Shown piece after piece: positions 12,201 through 25,400 of a stretch of 64,000 nt of DNA. Below the pieces are notes generated by a model. That model searched no databases, was not told where the DNA came from, and worked only from the letters and a program-made list of their open reading frames with translations. This DNA is from Eutreptiella sp. 'Long Island Sound 2002' (lineage: Eukaryota > Euglenozoa > Euglenophyceae > Eutreptiales > Eutreptiaceae): assembly GCA_964036045.1 (NCBI GenBank), contig OZ038385.1, positions 63,517,670-63,581,669 of the forward strand, read 5' to 3'. The position numbers were made by a program, and so were the translations under genes. Each line of letters opens with the position of its first letter. The first letter of the stretch is position 1.

Positions 12201-13902
12201 TGGTACCCGGGTATCGGAAGCTGGTAGTTCATGGTGGTGCGCATTTCACCGCTTGGAGTTTCAAATTCAAAGCCCATCCCCTCACATTCGCTCTTTGTGT
12301 CACCTTGGTCTGCCTCTGAAGTTGACGCCCAATCAAGTGGTGCTGCACCCACGCATTTGTGACTATTCCATACTGAAGGGCCAAAAACAGCAGAATATGG
12401 TGCGCGAATGATTTTAGCGACCCCCCCCCCCCTGCTCTTGTAATTCCTTTGTTGCATTTTTTGTTCCAAGGCGAAGGCTGTCTGCTGCAGTGGACTTTCA
12501 GCTGTCTGGTTGGGGTGCTTGCGTTTTCGACAGGCCATAGTTTACCGCACGGGGGACGGGGAGGATGATTTGGGGCCCTTGACAACCCTGGATGATCCAC
12601 CCACACATCCACATCAGAAAAATTTTCCTCACTAAAAAAGAAAAATTTAAGGGGGCCGGAAATTTGAAACCGATTTCAGGTATACCCCGGGGGAGGGTAG
12701 TTTATCTTGCCCAGTAAGCTATGGCCTGGTTTGGAGGAATCCAGGCCTCCCCCAGATTCCTCCAGGTGGGCCTGCTTCTTACACAGAAAACCGTTGCTCC
12801 GGGCACACAAAGAGCGCCGCACTCCTTCGTGCAACACACTGCCGGAGTATGCCTCCATCAACACCCCCTATGAGTCTGTGCACTGCTGCGGGTGTGCGCG
12901 AAGCCGAACCTGTGGATGCAGCATCAGTGTCCCAAGCGCTTCGTGCCCCACAAGGCCTCATCTTCGATGGCTCAACTCGCATATGGTCGGGAGGCCGCAC
13001 CCAAAATAGGACTCGAGTATATTTTGGGTGCCGGCCGGAGTCCCGTCTGCACATCCCCGGCACCCGGTGTGCCCGGAGCCTCCAGCACATTGGTGGCGTT
13101 GGCCCATATGGGGACGGGCCGGGGTGGGCTTCTGTGCTACAGCCCAGCCAGACGTAACAGGGGGGGCGGGGGCCGCACCAGCTCTGGCCAACTGAAAAAT
13201 GACTCGAAATGTGCCTGAGATCACCCTCGTGCTCGGCTGGACAGACCAACAACGCGGCTACAACAGACCCCACGCACCACAGCCAAGGGTCCTGATCAAG
13301 CTTGTCACGTCATACAAGGGCCATTACAAATCCCATGCACTGGAAGAACACTCAGGAGGACGTTTCGCAGGGTCACTGCCACCCGAGAGACAAAGAACAT
13401 TCGGCGGCAGCCTGAAGTGGGGCAGCCCTCGGCCAAGACGGAAGGGAGGAAGAGCGAGCACCCCTCGCGAGGGGCATCACAGGCGTCAGGGTGCCTGGCT
13501 AGGACGGTTAGGCAACGGTCGGACGACGGCGGTTGAAGGCCAACCAACCGGAACGGGGCGACCGATGGCAACGCGACGGCAACCGACCGCCATCGTGGGT
13601 GATAGGGAGCGAGAGGGTGCTTTTCGGTGCCCGGAGGCTGTCCGACGGAGGTCGGACGCCGATTGCTTTGTGCCCAGCCCACAAAAACTGAAGGCCGACC
13701 GATGAAATGGTTGCAGGCGTGCTACGCCTTATTCTGCAACCGGCCCTACGTCGGGGTCCGCTCTCCACGTTCAGCGGGATTCACCACGTGTCACGCACCG
13801 TGACCAAAGCGAACCCACTGACGCGTGACTCAGGGGGATCGATCCCGCAAGAAAACACATCTGCAAATCTGGACACCAGCGGCACATCTGTGCCTCACAG
13901 GG
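9275..13902. other. Gene-free stretch downstream of the WD40 gene
   Basis: Open frames here (for example 9431-9985 minus, 11858-12538 minus with 226 codons, 13199-13705 plus) have no recognised domain. Fragments resembling the 8.5-kb element's ATTAATACGGTCCC motif recur near 9670-9715. A 12-C run lies at about 12420-12431. The part nearest 13902 should include the 3' UTR of the minus-strand WD40 gene, but no AATAAA is evident in the first few hundred bases. Confidence 0.35.
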
Positions 13903-14454
13903 CTAATGAGCGCTGCTGCGGGCCGAGACCTTCTTCTTGTGGGCGGTGTGCCCGACGGAGGAGGACATGGCGGTGGGACTTGGGTCTGCAGCCGCGAGCT
14001 CCGCCTCCAACGCCTGCGTCATGGCCGCCTCGACGTCCGGGTGGTGCCACTCCTTCGTCTGCAGACGTAGGGGCTGCTTGTCAATCTCCTGCAACGGCAG
14101 CAGCGAAATGGCGCGGTCCGCCCACTGCCGGTCCGCCTGCTTCACTCTGTTGACCGCCTGGCGGATCGAGTTTGGTTTGGGCCCATGTCGGATCGAGGGG
14201 CTGCTGGTGCTTAATCCGGCGTCGAGCATGTCCCGAGGGCTGCCGGGCCCGGCAGAGGCCCCGGGCGGTGCGCTTCCGTCCGCGGACCGGTTCGCATCGT
14301 CGTCCCACGAAATTTGTTTGGGGGACTCGGGGTTGGAGTAGGTGTCCTCCTTCGGACTGAGGGGCTGAGGGTCTTGTGGGAAGTCCTCGTCGAAGTCTGG
14401 GTCCGAGGTGCCGCCACCGACGACATTCGTAACCAGGGCTACGCCCATCGTCGC
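13903..14454 (-). CDS. WD40/EF-hand gene, terminal exon
   Basis: 183 codons plus TAG, acceptor ccttttccaaag in phase 0. Codes ATMGVALVTNVVGGG, then an acidic, Pro/Ser-rich region (SDPDFDEDFPQDPQPLSPKE) and a predicted helix (SIRQAVNRVKQADRQWADRA), ending in basic residues (AHKKKVSARSSAH). No known domain. Phase and composition link it to the preceding exon. Confidence 0.8.
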   Translation of the reverse strand, partial: ATMGVALVTNVVGGGTSDPDFDEDFPQDPQPLSPKEDTYSNPESPKQISWDDDANRSADGSAPPGASAGPGSPRDMLDAGLSTSSPSIRHGPKPNSIRQAVNRVKQADRQWADRAISLLPLQEIDKQPLRLQTKEWHHPDVEAAMTQALEAELAAADPSPTAMSSSVGHTAHKKKVSARSSAH

Positions 14455-16404
14455 CTTTGGAAAAGGCGGTTGTGTTGGAACAGGTACAAAGAAGCAAGGG
14501 GGGGGGTGGGGGCAGCCTGGTCTGAGCTACATCAGTCGCATTGGGGGTGTGTCACTTGCCGAATTTGATTCCGTGCATTTCCTGCAGGATCGCGCATAGT
14601 GTGTAAGCCACCCTGTTGTCCAAGCTGCAGTAAGGGCAGGGATCATGTCAACATCGGACTTGTCCCCAGCTTAGACATGGGGGCAGGGGTGTGGGGGCAA
14701 ATGTAAGTTTTTGTGGATTTGTAACTTCACAATTCACCGTATTCTACCATAAATTGCAGCAATGGATTGCAATTGTACGACGAACTTCGGGTGTTGGAGT
14801 CCATAGACAAAACTGTGCTTGTCGAACTTCCAGTGTTGCAATGTGTAGGACAAACACTGTGCCTCATGGGGGCACCGTGTGCTGTGCGCGTGCTGTGCTC
14901 AAATTCAGCCGTTTTGCCACATCCCCAATCAGACTTAAATGCAGAGTGACGTGAGCATAGACCTTGTACTTTAGTGCATCTTTCTCCCTCTTTATCGGAA
15001 TGCGTTGCTACGTTGGGGATGCATCTCTTGGGACGTTTGGGGTTCATGTTCTCTACTAATCCAATCTATGCTTTCCGTTTTGTTGTGCACCAATACAACA
15101 AGGACATAGCCAATTTCCGTGCCATCTGTTGGAATAGGGCTGACGTTGATGCAGACGTCTCATTCCATGATGCGCTTCTTCGTATGGATTGCATATTTTG
15201 TTTGATGGGGCTGTTTTCACACAGCCTGTGAGCGCTCCCCTTGTTTGCCCTTCCCCACAGTTTTCATCCAAATGTCAGACAAAGCCTTCTATGACCAAAA
15301 GCATGCAAATGAACTTGACTTGTTCCATGAGTGTTCCCAACAAGGCGCCATGTCCTTGCTTACGTGGTGAGATCTATTATTGGTTGCCCAGGAAGCTAGT
15401 GCCTCAAAGTGGGGAAGAGACAAGTGGCAGGGTCCCTAGACGGGAAGAAGACACTTGGAAACACAAACCTGCTGCATGAGACCCCAAACTGGGGAGGGGA
15501 CAATCGGCTACATAAACTTCGCCACATTGGGGTCCCCAGAATGGGGAGGAGACAGTGGGCGACATAAGCTCTACTGTATCAAGGTCGCCAAAGCGAATGG
15601 CCATTGAAGATTTTGGGTGCCCAAAGCGAGCATAGAACCTGGCTGAGAAAGCGTTTCAGGCTCCTCAAGGGAGACAAGTGGCATATCCAGGGCCATACTC
15701 CAAAAAGAGTGTGGATGGCAGCTACATAAAGCAGGCGCTCCAGTTGGAGTGATGTCAGGCTCCTCCTTCGCCGTGCATACCCGTCTGCGCTTCAGGTGCT
15801 CCCCGTGTACCCAGGTAGGCACCTGGAGCGTGTACCCCGTGTACCCGGGTAGGTTCCCCAGGGACGACAATGCCAAAGGCGTCTGGGAGCTGAAATCCCT
15901 CATGTTGCCAACTGCCAACAGCTGATGGTGTTAACTCTGGGACTGGTTGCTCACACTTGAGCCAGAAAAAACTTGCTTGCCACTTTGCGCAGCCTCTCCA
16001 TTCTCAGGGAGAGGCAGCTGTGAGAGGCTCCTCACCCACCCTCCGGCCTCGGTGACATGTGGACACAGTCGTGCCGCGGTCGGCGTTATCTCCTATCTGC
16101 TCGCTCTTCTGTGGCGCATTGTGCTGATTGCCAGTTGGTTGTTGGTTGCATCACCCTGTTTGCACAGTGCTCACCCTCAGCAGTCTTGTGTGTGCGTGGC
16201 TGTGAGCTTGTGTTGTATGTCCACGGATGTGTGCACGGGTGCATGTGTGTGTGTGACGCCCCAATAATTTCAATTTAAGCTCAAACTGCGAGGTTCAACA
16301 TGCCTCAAGATCCTACCATTCATTCAGCGAAACCATGAGCTCCAAGTTCGAGGGGCCTCGCTGGCCGACGACGAGCACACTGATCCACATGTGTGTGTGT
16401 GTGC

Positions 16405-16435
<31 letters not shown>

Positions 16436-19400
16436 TGTGACGCCCAGGAATTTCAATCAAAGCTCAAACTGCGAGGTTCAACATGCCTATAATCCTACCA
16501 TGTGTGTGTGTGTGTGTGTGTGTGTGCGTGCGTGCAGGCTGACTTAGAGTGCAGGTGTGTGTGCATGTTCATTGATAGCAGTATCTCATCCGGTGTAAGG
16601 GGACAGCATGCAAGGAGCCAACGTCGTCCCGCTTCTTAAGCATGACCTTCCTTCAGAGGCAAAGCTTTTGCGGCTTCTGGAAGTACACCAAATACCTTTC
16701 TGGTTCTTCTCAAAATGAGCAACCACTCACGGAGGGAATGCAGCTGGCACAGCAATGATGCTTAGAGCTTGCAGTCAACATTGCTATTTACCTGGGGCAC
16801 AAAGCAGCTGCAGCAAATGCAAAGCATGGCTTTGGAACGGAAGCAGGCATTTCGGGGGTGGGCAGATGCCCAAGACAGGGGGCATCGAGAACGGACGAAG
16901 GGATCAACACTGGGCAGGGGCCTTGGGAGCACACCTTCACGACGTTAAACAGCGGATTTTTCCCGGAGTAGTGCTGCTCCTTTTGGAGCCACCGCGACAT
17001 TATCCGGCCGAGCCACTGCGACTTTGGGCTCTTCTGAGTCGATGCCCCGCCCATGGCACTCAGCATGCTCTGCGTCGCCGGTGGCTTCTCTGCTGGAGTC
17101 TCTTGCCCGCGCGGGGAGCTCGGACCGTCGCGCACACGAGGCGAACCCTGGCCGTCGCGCGCGCGCGGCGAGCCCTCCCCTCCCGACTCGTCTCCATCCC
17201 CCGCCTGGTCGGCTCCCAGCCGCGGGTCCAGGTGCACCGAGCTTCTCTTCGGAATCTTTTTGAGAATTCCGACGCCAACCTTCGACCGCGGGCCTTGGCT
17301 CGAGCGAGGCTTGGCCACCAACACGTGGCTGCGGGAGTCAGAGGCGAAGCTCAAGTTATTCTCGCTCTTGCTGAGCTGGCCCCCGAGGCCGGCCCACGTG
17401 ACAGTGCTCACGGAGTTGGGGGACTGCGCTCCGTCTCGCGGCTCTGGCGTCAGAAGGCTCTGCCCCCACGAGCGTGTGGCCCACGAGCCTTGGCCCTGGC
17501 AGAAGTAGGGCTTGAGGGAGGCCCCGGACACGGGGTGTTGGACTCAGGAAAACCACCCCCTCGGGCACCGAGGGGGCACAGGGGCAGACGTTGAGGAGCG
17601 CTCAAGCTGGCGGTTACCGGCCAACCGACGGTGTGTGCAAATGTCGATCAGGCGGAACCGCGGTCGGGTCGTTTTCAATGTCAGTGAAGAGTGTTCCAAG
17701 GGGAGTGGTCAATGGTACTGCTGCAAACGGGCGCCGTTGTGTGTTTCATGAGACATCAGAATGTGTTTGTTATGCTCCCCTGCCCCTCCCCCTCTGCCTC
17801 TTTCTCTTCCCTCGCCCTGTGCCTCTCCTGGGAAGAAAGGAGGGGTTGGTAATAAAATAACGTCCTGCCCACAAGCACTCCTATGCTGCACTCCTGCCGT
17901 CTCCTTTGTGTGTGTGTGTGTGCCGCTCTTTGCTTATTGCCTCTGTACACCACTTTGTTCTGCCCTGACTTGCCTTGCGACCCTCCCGCTTGTGGGCTAG
18001 GGCTTAAGCTTCACCCACATGCGCATTCGAAGGTCTGTGGTCACTGCGCCGATTGCATGTCCTTGAAGCTGCTGTCGCTGCGCTTGAGCGTGCTGCCCAT
18101 GCCACAATTGTTGATGTCCGCGCGTTGCACACCGCCATCCCAACCCCCTGTGTGACATTCCGTCTGGTTGTTGTTTCTTGACGGGGCCTTGGACAGTCTC
18201 CCGTTCTTCCCTTCGCATGTTGTGTCGGGTCGTTGCTTTCTGTCGGCTGCTGCGACCGGTGCTATTGCTGGTGTCGTTTCCGCGTTCGCGGAGCCCAGTG
18301 GTTCGTGTGCTGGGGCTGTGCTGGATGTGGCATGGTGTGCCGTTTGCGCGTCAGTGGCGCCCAGTAGTTGGCGTATTGAGGTTGTGCTGGTTGTTGCCGG
18401 GGTCGTTTGACTGTTTTTGCCGTCCACACACCTCTGTCGACAGGTCGTCCATAACCTGCCTCGCCGTGTTTCCGCGTGCGTGAGGCCCAAGTGCCCTGTT
18501 CCTCCACGCGTTGTCCCGACCGCCCACCATATGTCCCTTTCCCCCTCATGGCTGGTCTGCCCCTAGTGGGCTCCCGCTCCTGTTGCACAAACAGCCCATC
18601 TTGGCTGCGGGAGACACCCCCCACGTGATGCCAGTTGAGCAAGGGTTGCCCTGGCACCCGGCAGCGACGGGGCTAGCTGGCCAAGCCATCCCTTTTGTTG
18701 TCGCTGCCTCCCATGCGCACACTCTCCCATCCCCTCCATTCTGGTTCCCTGTCTTGGTTGCCTCTCCTGCCTTAGGGGGGTCGCCCTTGCGGGGGGTTGG
18801 CCAGCTATGCGGTTGTCCATTGGGCAGCGACCTAAAACATGGACTGCCCGCGAGTAGCTAAGTTCTGTCACCAGGGCCTAGTGCAGGGGCCTTGGGCACG
18901 CTTATGAGACACAGCATCCAAACCATTGGTGGTCACTACACACGACCAACCAGGGGGTGGACTCACACGAGTCCCTTGCTCTGAGGCGTGGACAGCCCGG
19001 AGTGAAGTCCTCAAGCAGGGAGCCCCTCAGCAGCCGAGAATGCACAAGAGCAACAACACATCACATTCACCACAGAACAACCCCAACAAACACTAGCGAC
19101 AGGTCAGTTTGCAGATTTGGAGACATGTGCGGAAGTGCCCGGTGCCCCTAGTGCCACCCAAATCACAATGGAAAAACGCACAGCAATGCACAAGGAGAGC
19201 ATGAGGTGCAAGCACAACAGCAACCACCAAATGTGGCACGTGCCGAGCGAGATATCAGTGAACAAGCCCCCCCCTCCCTCTACAAGGTGCCCGCGTACTC
19301 CACAAGGGCAGGGGCTGCGCCCTGCACGCCGGGAGGTGCCCGCCACGGGGGTGGCAACAGGGCCGTGACCAGCCAATCACGCACGGCAACATCATACGGA

Positions 19401-22400
19401 GACATGAACTCCGCGTACAGGGAGGGCAGGCAGGTGGGACACAAGTGGGTGCGCAAAAGGGGCACCCCAGAGCGCCAACAGACGGGGGGAGGAGCAACAC
19501 AAACACACAAGACGCGGGAGCCACACCAGGAGGGACGAGGGCGAGCACAACAGGGGAAGGTGTTGGCTCCCGGGAGTGCATCAGGGAAGCATCCCTTCTG
19601 TGTTGTGTGTGTTCGAGTAGCCTTGGTTGTCTTGTGTGGTGGGTGCGGTGTTGGCGTTTTGCTCTGCTGTGCTGTGTGCTGCTTTGCGTTGCCCTTGTAC
19701 GCGCGTGCTCCTCTGGTGTGTGTTGCGCTGTACTGCTCCTCTGTGCGCCTCCGCCAACTTTGTGTGCCTGGGCGTTGCGCTATCTTGTGCTGCTCTGGTG
19801 TCTGTTGTGCGGCTCTGTTCCATTGTGCGCCTCTATCGGCTCTGGCATGCTGCACTGTGTTATGTGCTGTGCTGCATCAACAAAGAACGGTGGCCACGGC
19901 TACACGGGCCACGGCCACACTCTTCTACGGGGGCCAAGTCCCGGTAACCTCCGAAGACTTGGATGCCGCCACACACCCGTAGGCGGGGCGGGGTCCAAGC
20001 ATCCGGGGCCCACCAATGAGAATTGTATGCAGATATCATCTTTGCGCCTTTGTCGGCTCTGTGTGACTGGGCGTTGCGCTGTCTTGTACTGCTCTGGTGT
20101 GTGTTGTGCTGCTATGTTCCTTGTGTGCCGCTGTCTGCCTTGGTGTGCCATGATGCACTGTGTGCCATGTTGTGTGCTATGCTGCATCACCAAAGAATGG
20201 TGGCCACGGCTACACGGGCCGCGGCCACGCTCTTCCATGGGGTCCAAGTCCTGGCAACATCCGAAGCACTGAGATGCCGCCACACACCTGTAGGCGGGGC
20301 AGGGTCCAAGCACTTGGGGCCAGCCAATGAGAATAATGTGCATTTCTCATCTCATCTCATCTCATCTCATCTCATCTCATGTGTTCGCCTCCGTGGGCTC
20401 TATGGGCCTGCGCGTTGTGCCGCCCTGTGCTGCTGTAATGTATGTTGCCCTACGTCGCGCCATGTGTTTGAGCGTCCCTCTGCTCCGCGATGCTCCGTAT
20501 GGCTGCACTGGGTGCGTGTCGCGCTGTGCTGTGAATTGTGTTGTTTCGCTGTGCGCCGTTGTCGGCCCCACGTGCGTGTGTGTTGCGGTGCTCTGTGTTG
20601 CTCCGTCGTGGTCGATTTGCTGTCTTGCATTGCTCTGGTGCGGGCCGCCCGGCGTGGCCCCACTACGCTTAGTGTTTTTGACTCCCTCATTGTGTCCGGG
20701 AGGCCGCTACGATTAAGCGTGCTAGGTGATCAGTGGGTAACAGTCTGCCCGGCTATGAGACAAGGACGTTCTCTCCTGGTAGGTCCCCATCTATGTGCAC
20801 CACCGGCTGCCACTCCACATGTGTGTAGCACACCCCATGCGGGCGGCAGCTACACTGCGGGGTGTACACTCCGACGGCCACGATGCGCACCCAAACCACC
20901 GGCATCGTGAGCCCTAGGCATATGAAGTACCACACCTCCACCCTGGTCATGCTAGGCACCAGTGTGGGGGCTAGCTACCACTCGCGGGCCGTACTATACT
21001 TATGTCCTATGCTTCCATTAAGTCCACGGTCACATATGCAAAGCGTTGCTGCATTGTCAGCGTGTTTGGCTCCCCTGGCCTTCTGTCCTCTTGTTTGGGG
21101 CCGTGTGTCGCTGCTCCCCTGTTGCCCTAGCCCCCTCATTCTCAGAATTGTAACATATATTTACTGCGAAGGGTTGGGGACGTTGCAGGCCCCACCAGTC
21201 CATTCGGCAATGGATGACAACTTCCAAGGCTGGGCACGAACGCGCACCATTCAAAATGGCCACACGGAACAATCTCACGCGAAGTAAAGCACGAGGCAGC
21301 AGTCAACCGAATCGTTCGCAAACAGCAGAGAGCCATTTGTTGTCAACGATTGGCGGTCAGCTGACTGCATCCGGAAATCACGCTTCATGGGCCGCTGGTA
21401 AATGCCAGCGCTTTGATCGCCAATCAACAGCAGTCGACGGTACCCAGCAGCACACGGCGACCGCAGGGGCGTGGTGGGCACTACAGGGGCACCGCAGGGC
21501 CGCGCACATCCCTCAATGAGGTGTGAGTTGTGTGGTAAAAATGGGAAAATCGGCGGACGGAATAGTCCGAGAGGAGCAAACCCATCAGGTCTTAACGCAA
21601 AGCGTCGCAAACAAAACGGGAGCCACTGCGGAGCCTTCGGTAATATTTTCTTTTTGTGACGAATACACAAATGTACACTAGTACGCTAAAAAAAATCGCT
21701 TGAGGGGATGACTTACATCCATACGGACCATCAAAACCCCCCCCCCCCCCCAAAAAGAACAACGCCGTTGAAACACAGAACAGGTTGAGGGGTGATGTAC
21801 AAATGTGGAATCAGGTGCCACGGGGAGGGGTGGGGGGCTGTATGGATGCGTCACGCCCAAAGGGACTCCAGTGCCTAATCTTTTCACGAATCATCTCCAA
21901 AAAACTCCCAATGACATAACAGTTAATGACGGGTTGTCTCGATTTAGTTGCCGCCCACATATCGTGATGTGAAAATCGCGTTGTGCCGAGACAGGACTAC
22001 GGAGAGGCAATGCGAGGACAAGGGGGAGTGGAAGAGAAGGGGAGAGGACGAGAAAAGATGGAGAAGTGCCATTGGCTTCATGACAGGAGATCAGGACAGT
22101 AGAACGAAGCAGCAATTTAACTGCAACTGGAGTCAAGAGGCCATGCCGGCCCTGCGCATAGGCCACACCACTGGCAATCTTTCTGTGTCAGAATGGGGGG
22201 GTTAGTGCAGCTTCGTGACTTATACAGGCGGTGCTGCACCGCCACGGCACACGGAACTACAGCACACTGCTGATGCAAAGCACGTACTGGGAATGTGAGA
22301 CACCGAGGGCGACCTCCTGTTGAAGGAGATCGCCCAGTGGAGAATCCTCCTCCAACCTCTTCAGACGACACCCACAGGCAAAACAGTTGAGACGACACCC

Positions 22401-25400
22401 ACAGGCAAAACAGTTGGCACACCCATTCAATCATGACTTAATTCCTAGAAAAACACTAGCCATTTGCTGCTCCAAAATGTCCTACTGTTGGCATTGCGCG
22501 TGCACTGCGCAAACTGTACGCCCTAGACACCTTCGATTCGTGAATTTGAGGTCGAAGGGTCATTTGGGGCACACTGAGTGCTGTGCACGTGCCATCATTA
22601 TACCAGTCGCCCAGGCGCAGGGCATGCACACGTAGGACACTCCCTCCAGGACTGGAGCTGGCTGTACCTGCCCCTGTTGCAAGGGGGGAAACTTCGTATC
22701 CACTTCCTCGTAGGGGGCTCCATGTGGGGATGTGTGTTTGGACACTGGCTTACGGACGGAAATTTGAGGCAGCGAATGCTCCGTCTGGTCCACGGCTGGG
22801 GGCTGGTTGAGGGCCTGCCCGAACTTCATAGTCTGAAGTTGCTGCCCAAAGTATGCGGATTTTTTGGGCTTCGCTTTCCCTTTTTTGCGGTGGTCCTGCT
22901 GCGGGCTGTCCCTCTGCCACGTGCTTGGATTGCCCACGTCCCAGGGGCCGTTTCCACCCCCAAAAGACCCAATCAAGTGGCCTTCCATTGTGTGCAAGTG
23001 GATGTTTTCTGCGCCTGTGCTCAACACGTAGCCACCAAGCTCGATGTAAGCGACGCTCTGTACGCTGCCCTTATGCGCCTTGAAGTGTGTGATCACCTGT
23101 GGGGACATAACACAAACGGATGGGAGTGGATTGGGTGGGCAGCAAATGATGGTGGGGTACTCGAACAGGTTGATCATCACAAGCAGATGCGGGTTCTCCC
23201 TAACCCGATCCAGGCGGACTTGCAGGAAGATGGAGCCAGCAGCAGGACACCAGAAGGGATGCCAGTCACAGTGGGGCCTTCAGTACGTCATCAGTGTCAA
23301 AGCATGTAGAGTTCATGCTCTTGTGGAGTTGCAGATTTTTTCAAAACGCGCTCTCCCATTACCCCGGTCAAAAGAATTCGTGCCACGTGTCATAGAAGAA
23401 GAAAAGCAGGAAATTGCGATGGTTGAAGCATCAAGCCCCCTTGCAAAAAATAAAGCATCCCACACCCCTGGTGCCACCAGCCACCAGAAGCCACCAGACG
23501 GAGCTTTGTCTCCTTCCCTATTCAGGGTTGGTTTTACTGGAATGAGCTGCCGCCATGTTGGACCCCAGAGATGGTCAGTAATCTGTAATTCAACCGGCGA
23601 TCCAACTCTCTGCGCCTCTCCTCCTACCCATTCTTGGCAGCTTCTATTGGATTCCAAAAAACTTCGAACCCAAATGGAAATCATGTAAGACACACATGGT
23701 TTTGTTATTTCTTGACAGAATTGATTTGCTTTCTTACTTGGTAAACGATCTGTTGCAACACCCAAAACTTCGCATCTTGCGCTTCGTTGCACTGGATACC
23801 CGGCGTTCACTTTCAGATCCCCTGACACCCATACGGCCATTGTTGTTGCATTGATGAAATGACTGGATGGCAGCAGACACGGTCAGTGGCACATATGGAG
23901 ACGGGCAACATCCGAACAGGAGAAGGTAATGCAAGCAGATGGAAAGTAGCTGACCAAGCGGGTGGGAGCAATTACATGAGTGATAGTTCGTGGCGGTGGT
24001 CGTAGGACAGTGTGTGGTTTTGTGGGACAACTTGCAAGTGTAGATGGGGGCAGAAACAAGGGCGGCTGGCTGCAACAGCAAACCTCCATATGGCTGCTGT
24101 CAATGCGCTCGGGGGCAGCAGGCATATTCTTCAACTGCCACGCGTAAACGTAGCCCTCATCGTCCGATGACAAGAGGATGTTGTTGGTGGCGTCTGTGGC
24201 CAAGCAGAAGAAATGCTGCTGCTCGTAGATCTGCGCGTTGTAAGGAGCGAGGGTGCGGATGGGATTGGCAGTTGCCCACATGTAGATGTACTTGTCGCCC
24301 ATGACGACAACCAGCACGTCTTTCGCTGGCAAATACACCATCGCTTCCACGACCCGCGACTTATCCGTCTTTAGTCCTGAAGAAAAAGCGCACGGCTGGG
24401 GCACGACAATATCAGGCTATTGGGCTTGGGACTCGGACTGGGACTAGGACTGGGCAGAGGCAGAAGCAGAGGCAAAGGCAGAGGTAGAGGTAGAGTGCCC
24501 AGGCGTGAACAGGGAAACTCAGTCGCATCAGGTAGGGTACAATATGGACGGCACGGCACGGGCCAGCGGCCCAGCCCTAATCCCAGCCCGCAAGCGCCGG
24601 TCTCGCCCCCACTTTAGAGCGCCGGGGATTGCAATATCAATTGGCATGTTGTCTGGACCCTCAAACGGAACCATCGGCGTCTCTGAGAGCGTAGCCGAGC
24701 GGCCGAAAACCAACGGGGTCCAAATTGGCCGGTTTGGGCCGACTTTGGGGCTGATTGTCCTAAAGTTGAGAACAAACGCTGGTGTGGCAAGCTGGTGTCT
24801 CAGAATGGTCCTTCAGAGGGCCCAAAAGGGGCTGGGTGCCGCTCCCCAGGTGTGCTTAGGGCTGTCCTTAAGCAGAAAAGAATCTCGCTTCACACTTGAC
24901 ACAGGAATGGAACGAAGCAACAACGGCAGTCGGCCGCTGACAGCACTTGATGGTTCAGTCACGGCGGTTGGCAATTGACCGACGGCAGTTGGCGGTTCAC
25001 CAAAAAAACTTGGCCGGCAAGTGCCAGGAGTTGGTGGTTGAAAGTCCGTAACCACCGGATTTAGTCTGCAACGCTGGACTGGGGAGCGGCCCTTAAGAGC
25101 TGCACTTAGTCCAAAAAAAAAAAGCCCTCGTTGATTGTACACAGCTCTGGGTACGCTGTGGAGGCGACGAGCCAATCCCTGCCACAAGGGCAGAGAACAC
25201 AGGCATTGCGAGCCGCGTACAGGGTACCGTGCACGATGTGGATCCAATGGACCAGGACGCTGGACAGCACTGTCAAGTACGAGAGCAGGGGTGGTCGGCT
25301 CAACATGCAGGAACGAGGCATTTACCTCGTGTGTGTTTTGGGGGGGGGGGGGGTTCAATGAACACTGCGGTGTGCTGTGAAGTGCATGCACACCGTGGCG

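Larger units (their letters stand above)
14455..16934 (-). other. Last intron of the WD40 gene, repeat-rich
   Basis: 2,480-bp intron. Contains the degenerate repeat at 15402-15569, the pair of ~65-bp direct repeats at 16250-16318 and 16437-16500, and (GT)n/(GC)n microsatellites at 16389-16440 and 16501-16536. No exon seen. Confidence 0.6.
17496..22667 (-). other. Longest intron of the WD40 gene
   Basis: About 5.17 kb. Contains a 27-bp tandem repeat (22363-22416), a 16-C run near 21738, the ~300-bp tandem duplication at 19748-20340 and the TCTCA microsatellite at 20346-20380. A minus-strand frame at 18041-18490 has a coding-like tail (GMGSTLKRSDSSFKDMQS) but no phase-compatible donor, so an extra exon here is possible but not accepted. 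Confidence 0.55.

Noticed and set aside
16755-17594. 279-codon plus-strand frame
   Set aside because: Antisense shadow of the GC-rich disordered exon of the WD40 gene on the minus strand.
18041-18490. Extra WD40-gene exon with tail GMGSTLKRSDSSFKDMQS
   Set aside because: Looks coding near its end, but the only nearby donor gives a phase that does not fit the next exon; kept as a possibility only.
19445-20910. Plus-strand frames of 275 and 295 codons, Cys/Leu/Val-rich
   Set aside because: Arise from low-complexity TGTGC-rich tandem DNA; no domain and lie within an intron of the WD40 gene.
22578-23309. 243-codon plus-strand frame
   Set aside because: Antisense to the last WD40-blade exon, whose minus-strand translation is clearly the conserved one.
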